NCBI GenBank assembly: GCA_023213315.1
Contig: JAKCPI010006215.1
Location: 57,055-121,054 of the forward strand
DNA from: Euborellia annulipes
Lineage: Eukaryota > Arthropoda > Insecta > Dermaptera > Anisolabididae
Direction: 5' to 3'
Length of the DNA: 64,000 nucleotides
Shown one piece after another: positions 55,126-64,000 of the stretch; within the stretch, counting starts at the first letter, position 1, and every line of letters begins with the position of its first letter. A model generated the notes under the pieces. It worked only from the letters and a program-made list of their open reading frames with translations. It ran no database searches and was not told the DNA's origin. Made by a program: the position numbers and the translations under genes.

Positions 55126-56429
55126 AAGGTTGTTCGGACAGTACCCCGTAAGTTATAATAGAATCTAATTTTTTTTTTTTTTAATAAAATTAAAAATTAA
55201 AATGTATAAATTTATTATTATAATTTCGCCGTGACCAAAAGTATTTCTTTACATAATAGATACATCTATATATCTGGCAACATAGCATTTAACAGCTGTT
55301 TATGTTGATCTTGCTGTATGGAGTTCAGTTGTATTTTTACTTTCTCTTATCCTACGTATGAAATATATAGAGAGAAAGTAATTTATTTATAATATTACAA
55401 TGAGTAAAGCAAATCAGTTTAGTCACAATGGACGATTTGATTTGCTAGAAAAAATATCATAAATTAAAAAAAAACAAAAAAAAAAAAATATTGTAAGTGA
55501 AAACGTGAAACGCGTTTTTTTTTTGCGACGTTACCGCACCGCTCTGAGTTGTCAAAATAGTGGGATATTGAAATGAGTACAATCTGCACTTAAACGATTT
55601 TCAGAGACTTGTTTTATAAAAATAAATTAAGATATGGGTCAAGCGTGTCCCACCAAGCTCAAGATAGAATACTTTGTGAGAGACTCGCTAAAAAATCGGA
55701 AAAAACTCTTCGCTCGCTGCAGCCTTTTTTGGAGTAAATGAAATTTCAATTAGTGCTTAAACAGTAAGAAGACGACTAGGGAAAGCAGGCATGAAAGGGT
55801 AGAAGGCAGGAAGAAGCCCTGGTTCACGGTAGCCAACAAGAAAATATAGGGGAAAAAAGATAAATTAATATAAAGTGTTTTTTATAGACATTGATAGATA
55901 TGAAAAGTAACCATTATTTTGTTAAATGAATGTAATATCTTACTTCAAAGTTGGATTCATTGGATTAGACAACACGAGAAGTTTTCTCCCGTCAAATGTT
56001 ATTATGATTTCAAAGCCCATTCTAGACGTTTTTTTGTCTTTTTCTTGGTTTCCTGGCCTTCTACCCTTTCATGCCTAGTCTCTCTTTGTTGAGCTAATTG
56101 AAATTCATTTTCCAAAGGTGAGGAGGTCAGAATTTCGATTTTTTAGCGAGTCTCTCAATTTCAATCTTGGGTTGATGGTGCGTTGATTTATTTATTTTTA
56201 TGAAAACAATTCGGAAAATCTTTAAGTGAGGTTGTTTCGTGATATCATTTAAAATAGTTGTTGTTCGGAATTTGTTTTTTTTTTGGAATTTTTTTGTTTT
56301 CAGAAAAGGTATTAATAGTATTTTTTTTATTGTTTGATGGACGAGACTTAGGTAAAAAAATTATGCGACTTTTGGTACACCAAGCCCCGAGGTCAAAATT
56401 TATAATTGGCTTAATGTCCGAACAACCTT
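55126..56429. mobile_element. TIR element carrying a host gene 5' end and transposase-like remnants
   Basis: The 15-bp inverted ends AAGGTTGTTCGGACA (55126-55140) and TGTCCGAACAACCTT (56415-56429) are exact. Inside are a copy of the 5' flank and start of the gene at 42984, and an inverted repeat (about 55560-55830 against 56030-56280). One arm of that repeat reads like a mariner helix-turn-helix (GKAGMKGRRQEEA with frame slips). The flanks are TTAA-like. Confidence 0.5.
55400..55462 (+). pseudogene. Truncated copy of the exon at 42984-42849
   Basis: MSKANQFSHNGRFDLLEKIS then stop, against MSNPNQFRHNGRFARESIVK. The 5' flank is also duplicated: CTGGCAACATAGCATTT and CAGCTGTTTATGTTGATC near 55276-55315 match the minus strand near 43090-43040, and ATAATATTACA precedes the ATG. 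Confidence 0.6.
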
Positions 56430-56522
56430 AACAAAAATTAAAACAAGAATCCGCTGGTGTATTCAAAAAACAATAAGTTTGTTACTATTTAGGGGTTGTA
56501 CAGAAGAGAGTTGAATTTTAGA

Positions 56523-56869
56523 GCTCTATATTAAATAAAAACTCTCAATTCTGGATACGTTTCGGCTTTTTCTACTAAGGCCATCATCAGTCCCATTAGA
56601 GCTGGAAAGACATACATTAATATATAAAGATGACAGTTTACAAAATACAAATAAAATATTTTATATAAAATATAAAAATCTCACAGTATTAATATATAGA
56701 GTTGACTGTGAGATTTTTATATTTTATATAAAATATTTTATTTGTATTTTGTAAACTGTCATCTTTATATATTAATGTATGTCTTTCCAGCTCTAATGGG
56801 ATGATGATGGCCTTAGTAGAATAAAGCCGAAACGTATCCAGAATTGAGAGTTTTTATTTAATATAGAGG
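56523..56869. mobile_element. Fold-back unit with hammerhead-like core
   Basis: Arms 56523-56690 and 56705-56869 are nearly identical inverted copies around a loop of about 14 bases. The left arm has an intact minus-strand core. The right arm core has lost the CTG of CTGATGA. Confidence 0.7.
56554..56593 (-). ncRNA. Hammerhead ribozyme candidate
   Basis: On the minus strand: GGA, CTGATGA, T, GGC...GCC with an extended loop, GAAAC, GTA, TCC. GTA satisfies the NUH rule. GGA and TCC give a 3-bp stem I. Confidence 0.5.
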
Positions 56870-57028
56870 CTCTAAAATTGGCTGCCAACCCTCTGTCCTG
56901 TATCAACTGATATCTACAGCCACCTTATCTTATATCAACTATTTAGGGGTGTTATTCGACAACTAAAGGAGGGTTTTTTTGCAGAAGAAGAAAATTTAAA
57001 TTTATATTCATTTATTTTACCATGATAC

Positions 57029-57070
57029 AGTCGATGTTTTAGGAAGAAAAACGCTTCCTTCATCATGACT
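57029..57070 (-). ncRNA. Decayed hammerhead-like motif
   Basis: On the minus strand: AGTC, ATGATGA, A, GGAAG...CTTCC, TAAAAC, ATC, GACT. Stem I (AGTC/GACT) and stem II pair well, but the first C of CTGATGA and the G of GAAAC are changed. Confidence 0.4.
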
Positions 57071-57181
57071 AATAAATTAATCTACCAGTTGGTTTGAGCC
57101 CTCTTCATGGATATTCTCGTAGCAACGAGCGTCATTTCTTTAAAATCCATCTTCTACAGGCTACCTTGCCAATTTAAATAT

Positions 57182-58697
57182 ATTAGGGGCATTCCACGCC
57201 AACTCGACCACTTTTGAACCCGACCATTTTTGATTTGGCTGAAACTTTGTCATCTTTTTGTACCCTATTCAAAACGTGTTTGAGAATTTTTTCAGATTTT
57301 ACGACCCATCCAAAAAAAAGTTATAGCATTTTCAAAAAACATCGATTTTTTTTTAAATAACCGTAAAACTGTCAAAAATTAACTTATCGGGACGTTTTTT
57401 TTTTTGAAATTTTTGTCTTTAAATGTACTTTTCAGAAAAAATATGACAAAATTTTACAGATTCATCTTGAACGTTTTTTTTGACATTTTCGGAAAAAAAC
57501 AAAAATTTCGGGATGAATGACACTTTTTTTTTAATTTTTTTTTTTATAAAAAACTTTGATTTTTTCTACAAATGCTCTGAAAATTTCAGAGTGGGATTAT
57601 TTCGCGTTCTATTTTTTTTTTATTTTTGAAAAAAAAATTTTTTTCTCCACTTATTTATCATGATGGTGCTCTTAAATTCTTCCAGGATTGACTGAGATTC
57701 TAGAAAATTGAAGAAAAAAATAATAATAATAGTTAGGGGTGATGAAAATCGAGAAAATTCCATTTATCCTGAAAAAATTAGAAATTAGTTGTGTATTCAA
57801 CTACTGAAGTATTTGAAGCGTCAGGTAAAAGCTTAGAAACATGGGCGTAACTAGGGGGTGCCAGGGGGGCCTGGCCCTCCCCAGAAAGCTCCTTGCCCCA
57901 AGAAAAATTGAAGGGGGGGGCCATGGGACCAGCCATCTTCCAGTGGGCCTGGAAAGCCCCATATTTTCTCAATTTTTCTTGGGGCAAGGAGCTCTCTGGG
58001 GGGGGTCGGGCCCCCGGCACCCCCCTAGTTACGCCCATGTCTCTAAGCTTTTACCTGACGCTTCAAATACTTCAGTAGTTGAATACACAACTAATTTCTA
58101 ATTTTTTCAGGATAAATGGAATTTTGTCGAATTTCATCATCTCTAACTATGATTATTATTATTTTTCTTCAATTTTCTAGAATCTCAGTCAATCCTGGAA
58201 GAATTTAAGAGCACCATCATGATAAATAAGCGGAGAAAAAAATAGAACGCGAAATAATCCCACTCTGAAAATTTCTGAGCATTTGTAGAAAATATCAAAG
58301 TTTTTTATAAAAAAAAAAAAATTAAAAAAAGTGTCATTCATCCCGAAATTTTTGTTTTTTTCCGAAAATGCCAAAAAAAACGTTCAAGATGAATCTGTAA
58401 AATTTTGTCATATTTTTTTCTGAAAAGTACATTTAAAGACAAAAATTTCAAAAAAAAAAAAACGTCCCGATAAGTTAATTTTTGACAGTTTTACGGTTAT
58501 TTAAAAAAAAAAATCGATGTTTTTTGAAAATGCTACGATGTTTTTTGAAAATGCTATAACTTTTTTTTGGCTGGGTCGAAAAATCTGAAAAAATTCTCAA
58601 ACACGTTTTGAATAGGGTACAAAAAGATGACAAAGTTTCAGCCAAATCAAAAATGGTCGGGTTCAGAAGTGGTCGAGTTGGCGTGGAATGCCCCATT
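57182..58697. repeat. 1.5-kb palindrome
   Basis: Arms of about 700 bases mirror each other from GGGGCATTCCACGCCAACTC at the left to its inverse at the right, with ATTA on both sides. The centre (about 57841-58040) looks like a poly-G hAT-type end pair (CATGGGCGTAACTAGG and its inverse). Apparent frames here are palindrome by-products. A lone terminus occurs at about 10596. Confidence 0.75.
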
Positions 58698-59439
58698 AAT
58701 ATTTAATATGAAAATTGAGATAGAGTTAAAAATTCACTCAAAACACACCATGTCGAAAATTCAATCTAATTTTTCTTTTTGGGGCAAAAATAATCTGATA
58801 AAATGAAAAAAATTACACTTGTACAGTCATTTAAATTTTATTGCTAAAGCCTCTAAACCTTTCGGTCCCACGTTTTGGTCAATTTCAGAACCAAAACTTT
58901 AGCTGTGTTGGTGAAAATAAAATTTTACAGGCCGGTAGCCAGGATTTTCCTTTTTTTGGAGAGGGAGGGCTAAAAGGTTTTTCGAAAATAGGGGAAGAGG
59001 GGTTAAAAAGTGAACATCGTTGAGATAGCGTCTCACTAATGGGCAAAGATCAAATAATAGACACAAATTTTATAATTTAGAAAATGAAATCCTTTCGGGG
59101 TAAGGGTGCTCAAGTTAGTTAGAGAGCACCGTCAAAAAGAGAGGAGCTTGTCTAGAATTCCTCGGAAATTTTCAAATATTTATATTCATATCATGTCTTT
59201 AATTGGTGAATCTTTCCTCGTTATGTTTTCTAAATTTAGAAGAAAAAAAAATGTGACAAAACCTGAATCAGCAATCAACTAGAGGACTTAATAGAGAAGA
59301 GAGAGAGAGAGAAAGAAAAAGAAAATATTATTTCAACTTTATCCTGTAATCAAACGAGATGGAGGCAAGCAAGCTCAATCTACGGCCCTTTGGCCCAAAC
59401 TTTCAAAACGTGTATTTCCATCAAAATCTTCGCACACTC
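58698..59439. other. Intergenic sequence
   Basis: No gene. A short (GA)n run lies near 59298-59315. Confidence 0.3.
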
Positions 59440-59850
59440 AGAGATATTATATACAATATTTTTAACACAAACTTGTAAAATTTTCATTTTAAAAATGTAA
59501 AGAGATTCACAAACACGGTTAAAACAATTTTATATGGTAGATTATGTCTGTCTGTGAATAAAATTTCTCAAAAATGAAAAGAGCCAGGATGTTGAAATTT
59601 TATATTTAAGTTAGACACCCCCATGGGACGTGACACTAAACTTTTGAACAAAATCGGCCAAAGAGTACTAGAACTTTACTGATGTACTTTTTCATTGTTT
59701 TTCGATTTTCTCAAAATTCTCTCCAATGATTTTGATTAAAATTCAAAAATCAATAATTTTTTAGATGCTCTTTAATATGTATATTCTCATTTTTCCGTTG
59801 AAATCTTCTGAAGCACACTTTACTCTTGTACTTCATAGGAAAGATGGGAG
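59440..59850 (+). repeat. Dispersed repeat A copy
   Basis: Contains GTTAGACACCCCCATGGGAC, TTTTGATTAAAATTCAAAAA and CACTTTACTCTTGTACTTC, in the family order. Confidence 0.65.
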
Positions 59851-60539
59851 GAATGGTTGCCATGGTAACAAAATATAAATATTTTCCCATGTTTATAAAT
59901 TGTACATCTTGAATTCTAATATATCGGCGGAAACTAAATATATGTCGACCCAAAATCTCTGGTGAACTCTAGCTTTTTCTCTCTTCATATTTTACTGAAT
60001 ATAAATAACAAAGAGAGCAAGAATTAAAAAGATATAGCCAATATATAACCGATTTTATTTTAATGCTCTTTAATTGTTAAATACAAAGAATAATAATTTT
60101 TACTTTTATTTAAAAGGTTTTCTCTAGTAAAAAATAATAGGCTTATTAGAACGTATCAAATTAAAATTACGTTTTTTTCTTTATTGTCTCTCCAATTAGT
60201 TAGATTCATAATTTATGTTAACAATATTTCAAATAGCGCCATTAAATTATACATACATTGGTCTCATTAAATTAATTGTTCTATTTTCTCTAATTAAGTA
60301 GATAACTTGTTCTTGTTTAAGGCCTTCTTCGGTAACTCTGGCTTTAGACGGTATTTGAAAGAAATAATTTTAATTTTCAAAAAACGCACATAGGCCTCTG
60401 CATAATTTGATGACGGGGGATGGTTTGCATTCCGAAATATCTGTGAATAAATTGTTTTAATGCAAAAGCAATTGCTGTTTTATTTTCTTAACCTCGATGA
60501 ATCGTTCCAGCATATTTAATTTCTTCTAATCATCAATGG

Positions 60540-60722
60540 CAAAATGAGAATATACATTTTAAAGAGCATCTAAAAAATAATTGTTTTTTGAATTTTAATC
60601 GAAATCGTTGGAGCGAATTTTGAGAAAATCGAAAAAAACTGAAAAAGTTCATCAGTAAAGTACTGGTACTCTTTAGTCGATTTTGTTCAAAAGCTTCATG
60701 TCACGTCCCATGGGGGTGCCTA
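60540..60722 (-). repeat. Dispersed repeat A copy
   Basis: Inverted copy from AAATGAGAATATACATTTTA to CATGGGGGTGCCTAA, ending where the Helitron-like element begins. Confidence 0.6.
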
Positions 60723-61268
60723 ATCTTTATATATATAATTCTTCTGTACGTGTGTATGTGACTGAACTCCTCCTAAACGACTGAACCAATTATGATGAAA
60801 TTTTCTGTGTATGTTTGTGAGAATCCCGGACAGGTTTTGTTTCACAAATAACAATTAGTTAATGAGTAATTAACCGTTAAAATAAGAAAAAAATAAAAAT
60901 TAGGAGAAATAGTTGCCATGGTAACAAAATATAAATATTTACCCATGTTTACGATTTTTTTTTATTTATTTACATTTTGAATTCTAAAATATCGGCGTAA
61001 ATTTTTTGTCTGTGTACCGGGAGAGTCCCGGAAAGGATATGTATGATTCACAAAAAATCTTAAGTTCATGAATAATTAACCGTTAAAATAATCTATATAT
61101 TATAAAAATGAATTGGGAAAAATGTTTGTATGTACCGGTATGTATATATGATATATGTATATGTTTTATAGAAATCCACAATTTTCAATGAAGGCGAGCA
61201 AGGGGGGTCCAGGGGGCGCAGCCCCCGGCTAGCGTAAAGCCCCGCCGAAGGCGGGGCTTTGCGTCTAG
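60723..61268 (+). mobile_element. Helitron-like non-autonomous element(s)
   Basis: Helitron 3' ends have a GC hairpin close to a terminal CTAG/CTRR. Here GCCCCGCCGAAGGCGGGGC at about 61241-61259 is followed after a few bases by CTAG (61265-61268). Two possible 5' starts beginning TC are seen, near 60723 (TCTTTATATATATAATTC) and 61093 (TCTATATATTATAAAAATG). This may be one element inside another. No Rep/helicase is present. Confidence 0.55.
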
Positions 61269-61755
61269 TTTAAATATACAATTTCAATCTCCTAGCTCTT
61301 TTCGTTCTTGAGTTATTTTGTTCACAGACAGACACACAGACACGCATATTTATATATATATATATATGTAAAAATGATTAAGTCTATTCTAAAATCTAAT
61401 TTTCAATCTCTCATTGTCAGTTTGATTTTTGATAGCCTAAATTCCAACCAAGGGCGGATACAAGGGAGAGGGGTAAAGGGAGTAATGACCATGGGGGGGA
61501 CAGCTCTATGGGAAGAATGATTATAAGTTTTTAGTTGTCTGATATGTGGCTAGATGGCAATACTAGACTAGTTAAAAATTTATCCTGTAGAGTTCGTTCC
61601 ATTCGCCAACAATATAACATTTTTTCATGAGTTTAAATAAACAAATAAAAAAAAACATTATAAATTTGAATATAATAAAATTGTAACGTGCCCTACTCAA
61701 TTATTCACCCGCAATTATTGCCCTTCGCATTCTATATGCTCTACGTGTTTTTAAA
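61269..61755. other. 5' flank of the second THAP gene
   Basis: AT microsatellite near 61348-61366 and a G-rich element end near 61450-61500. No other feature. Confidence 0.3.
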
Positions 61756-62592
61756 ATGGGAAAGAAAGAAGTAAGTTCTTAATTATTTCATTATTTATTT
61801 ATTTTTTTTTAAATATGTGACCGTCCACAATGGGGTTTTTAAATTACCCCCTCCCAAAAAAAAAAACAGTGGGGAACCCTGAAAAATATTCTATTCATCA
61901 GAATCAATGTATTTTATATAAAAAATTTGAAAAAAAAAACAAGACTTTAAACTCATTTTTCTCAAAACTAATATATAATCGTAATCCAGTTTCGATGCAT
62001 TGTCAAGGGATGCTTTACAAAATACTTGCCTGAAAAGATATGGGGTAAATTATTTTGTTTTCCTGCAAAAGAAACGCTTCTCCGCCAATGTCTTCAAAAT
62101 CTAGATCTAAACGAATTAATTTCATTTACTGCAAGACAGATTAATAACAGAGGGTATAGGGTTTGCCAACGGCATTTCAATGACACCCAATTCCAAAATA
62201 ATTTACAACTTAAGCTTCTCAAGCAAGTTATTCCTCCACCGATTTGTTGTTACACTGTGCAAGAAGAAAAAATACACGTAACATCCAAGCCAAACAATCT
62301 ACTGGGAGTTAATTTTTTTTTATTCGGTGAAACCTCCTAATTTTCTAAACAAAATAATAAAAAAATTTTTGCCAATTTACTTGTAGATTTCTTGCACCCT
62401 TCAAATAAAGGAATAATTAAAGAGGAGAAAAATCTAGACTACATAGATGACAATGTCCAAGAAGAGGAAGAGGCAACACTGAAAACATCCACGCCCAGCC
62501 TTTGCAGATTAATTATAATTTTTTTACAATTTGCAATAAATTTTTTTAACACTAATTTCTCTTTTTTTCATTTACTGTTCATTTTCAAATAA
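61756..62592 (+). CDS. THAP-domain protein, short
   Basis: Exon 1 (61756-61770, MGKKE, donor gtaagt), exon 2 (61990-62326) and exon 3 (62387-62592) join in phase to 185 codons plus stop. Exon 2 completes a THAP finger: FRCIVKGCFTKYLPEKIWGK, CxxH as CQRHF, and IPPP closing the domain in place of the usual AVPTIF-type box. Exon 3 is acidic (KEEKNLDYIDDNVQEEEEA) and then turns hydrophobic, so its last 25 residues may be intron read-through and the gene may continue outside the window. THAP fingers bind DNA. This could be a cellular gene or a P-element-derived remnant; no transposase domain is visible. Confidence 0.6.
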
Positions 62593-62647
62593 TTGTTTTA
62601 ATCTTTTTTTTTTATTTTATCATACCGATAAACATATATATTAATAT

Positions 62648-63608
62648 CAAGGGCGGATAGAGGGGGGGCAAAAGATTTAATTACCCCCCCCCCGAGATTT
62701 GAAAAAAATACTTTTTTTCAAAAATAAATTTATTTTTAATGAAAAATTTTAAAAATTAACACTTAAAAATTTGATTTGTAATTATATTCTGGCAAACAAG
62801 TGCAGAATAAAGGCTCAAACAGACAGAACGCGAAATTCGCGTCGCTTGGCGTTTTTTCAACGCCGCGAAAGGGCGCGAAATGTTGTATAAGGCAAGACTG
62901 TATCATCCCCGTCACACAGGGGGCGAACTCACGCGGCGTAAACGCTCTCTTTCGCGCGACAGCTTTTTCGAGTTGTACAAATTTACAACTCTTTCGCGCG
63001 AACAGGCGAAATTATCAAGATGAGTAATGAAATAAAAAAACTTATAGAGTTAAAAACACTTGTTTTTTCGCCTCTAACTAAATAAAAGTAAATAATATTA
63101 TATTAAAGTTATATTATAGTCTATATTTAATAAGACTGTAATAAATATGTTTTTTGTTGGAAGCCAATCTATGATTAGTAAAAAGTCCGAATCGAGGTAA
63201 TTGAATAGTATTATCTTATTCTAATTTACAAGCCTCGAAAAATATTTAATCAAAGTTATCATTAATAAAATAAGATTTAAATAAAATCTAATTTTGCAAT
63301 GATATTCTATTTCTTTCGTAATATAATACTTTATTTATAAAATATTTATAAATTCATTAAATAAAGGTTGTTGAAACATATACACAATACCGGATCGTAC
63401 GCCCAGATTGCGCTTCCTGTGTGGCTTAGCAAAAACGCCTTACGCCGCGAAATGCGCGCGTAGCCTGAGCGTCGCGAATTTCGCGTTCTGTCTGTTTGAG
63501 CCTTAAGCCTTTAAATTACCGAAATGAAGAAAAAATTGCGTGCTGTGCGACCAGTCACACCAGATTACCCCCCGTTTCCCCCGAGAAACACCTCTGGATC
63601 CGCCCTTG
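62648..63608. mobile_element. hAT-type element with nested Harbinger-type MITE
   Basis: It begins CAAGGGCGGATAGAGG and ends CCTCTGGATCCGCCCTTG. A perfect 8-bp duplication ATTAATAT flanks it (62640-62647 and 63609-63616). The interior near both ends matches other poly-G/poly-C elements. Most of its length is a later insertion. Confidence 0.8.
62811..63503. mobile_element. Harbinger-type MITE, CpG-rich
   Basis: Inverted ends AGGCTCAAACAGACAGAACG of about 31 bases are flanked by TAA (62808-62810 and 63504-63506), the PIF/Harbinger target signature. Both termini are followed by CpG-rich, palindrome-prone blocks (GCGAAATTCGCG, CGCCGCGAAA). No transposase. Confidence 0.7.
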
Positions 63609-63730
63609 ATTAATATACAGAAAATATTGAATAAATATCAAAAATTCAATACGAATTGGACGAAGTTTTCCTGTGCAACTATCACATCAGTATTTGAAAC
63701 AAATTAAATTTTTCGTGCACTTTTTTTTTT

Positions 63731-63905
63731 AAATTTATTTAAGGTCTTTTTCGGCATCTAAGGTGATTTAGACCCCATCCCTATTAATTTTTAAATGATT
63801 AGTAGCCAATTCAAATTAAATAAATTTTTCTCGCTTGGGACGGGACGCGAACTCGGGACCTTAGGCACGAGAAGCTAATGTCTTCTCTCTGAGCCACGGG
63901 TCTCC
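63731..63905 (-). repeat. tRNA-derived SINE, family 2
   Basis: Second copy of the 51541-51716 family. On the minus strand it reads GGAGACCCGTGGCTCAGAG then GAGTTCGCGTCCC, followed by AATAGGGATGGGGTCTAAA. It sits next to the window end. Confidence 0.6.
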
Positions 63906-64000
63906 CGCGCAAAATAATAGGTCGACACGCGTATAGAGGGCGCTAAACTTATAAACAATTTTTAACCTGGAGCTGTCCCATCTTGATTGTATGATCTGTG

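Noticed and set aside
57778..58101. Frames on both strands with shared C-terminus KLLPDASNTSVVEYTTN
   Set aside because: Mirror images of the 1.5-kb palindrome, not genes.
60414..60445. TTGATGAC...TTCCGAAAT as another hammerhead copy
   Set aside because: Both boxes are altered and stem I is not convincing, so I did not list it as a motif.
1..64000. CRISPR arrays, bacterial operons, rRNA genes
   Set aside because: None seen; introns, SINEs and metazoan genes show a eukaryotic nuclear sequence.

Overview
This is an AT-rich, intron-rich, repeat-laden animal nuclear sequence. The genes are metazoan: a TMEM16/anoctamin in 14 coding exons, a TMEM223-like mitochondrial protein, two C2H2 zinc-finger genes and two THAP-domain genes. 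tRNA-derived SINEs, LINE 3' ends, hAT, Harbinger, mariner and TTAA-type elements are also present. THAP proteins of this style and the DUF4806-like exon point to an arthropod, but I cannot name a species. There is nothing prokaryotic: no operons, CRISPR arrays or rRNA.

Layout. 1-600 holds the possible 3' end of an upstream gene. 0.6-5.7 kb is repeats, ending in a strand-biased G/T tract. 5762-21350 (+) is a complete anoctamin of 923 codons with all six calcium-site acidic/Asn residues conserved; its introns are full of transposon remnants. 21.4-31.7 kb is a transposon graveyard. 31743-35658 (-) is a 12-finger zinc-finger gene. 37508-40591 (-) is a THAP gene, with a short plus-strand gene start (38548) inside its second intron. 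42012-42984 (-) is a two-exon gene fragment. 44234-47358 (+) is the TMEM223-like gene. 48644-53132 (-) is a paralogous 13-finger zinc-finger gene with two frameshifts. 53-61.7 kb is repeats, and 61756-62592 (+) is a second THAP gene.

The most unusual content is a dispersed family of hammerhead-ribozyme-like motifs (CTGANGA, a hairpin, then GAAAC and often GTC). At least twelve copies have an intact CTGANGA and GAAAC core, and about twelve more are decayed. The best copies also have a perfect stem I across the predicted cleavage site. Most sit in head-to-head pairs inside long inverted repeats, with the ribozyme 3' sides facing outward and followed by an AATAAA-like stretch and a GGCTGC tail. 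This resembles Penelope-like retroelement termini or retrozymes, but no Penelope ORF is visible. Nearly every copy has one extra nucleotide between the CTGANGA box and stem II.

The window is also a readable record of nested transposition. Nine hAT-type elements are listed, seven with perfect 8-bp target duplications. A mariner-like MITE contains both a hAT MITE and a SINE, and its length returns to that of a sister copy once both are subtracted. An RTE LINE with a 15-bp target duplication has broken one arm of a ribozyme palindrome.
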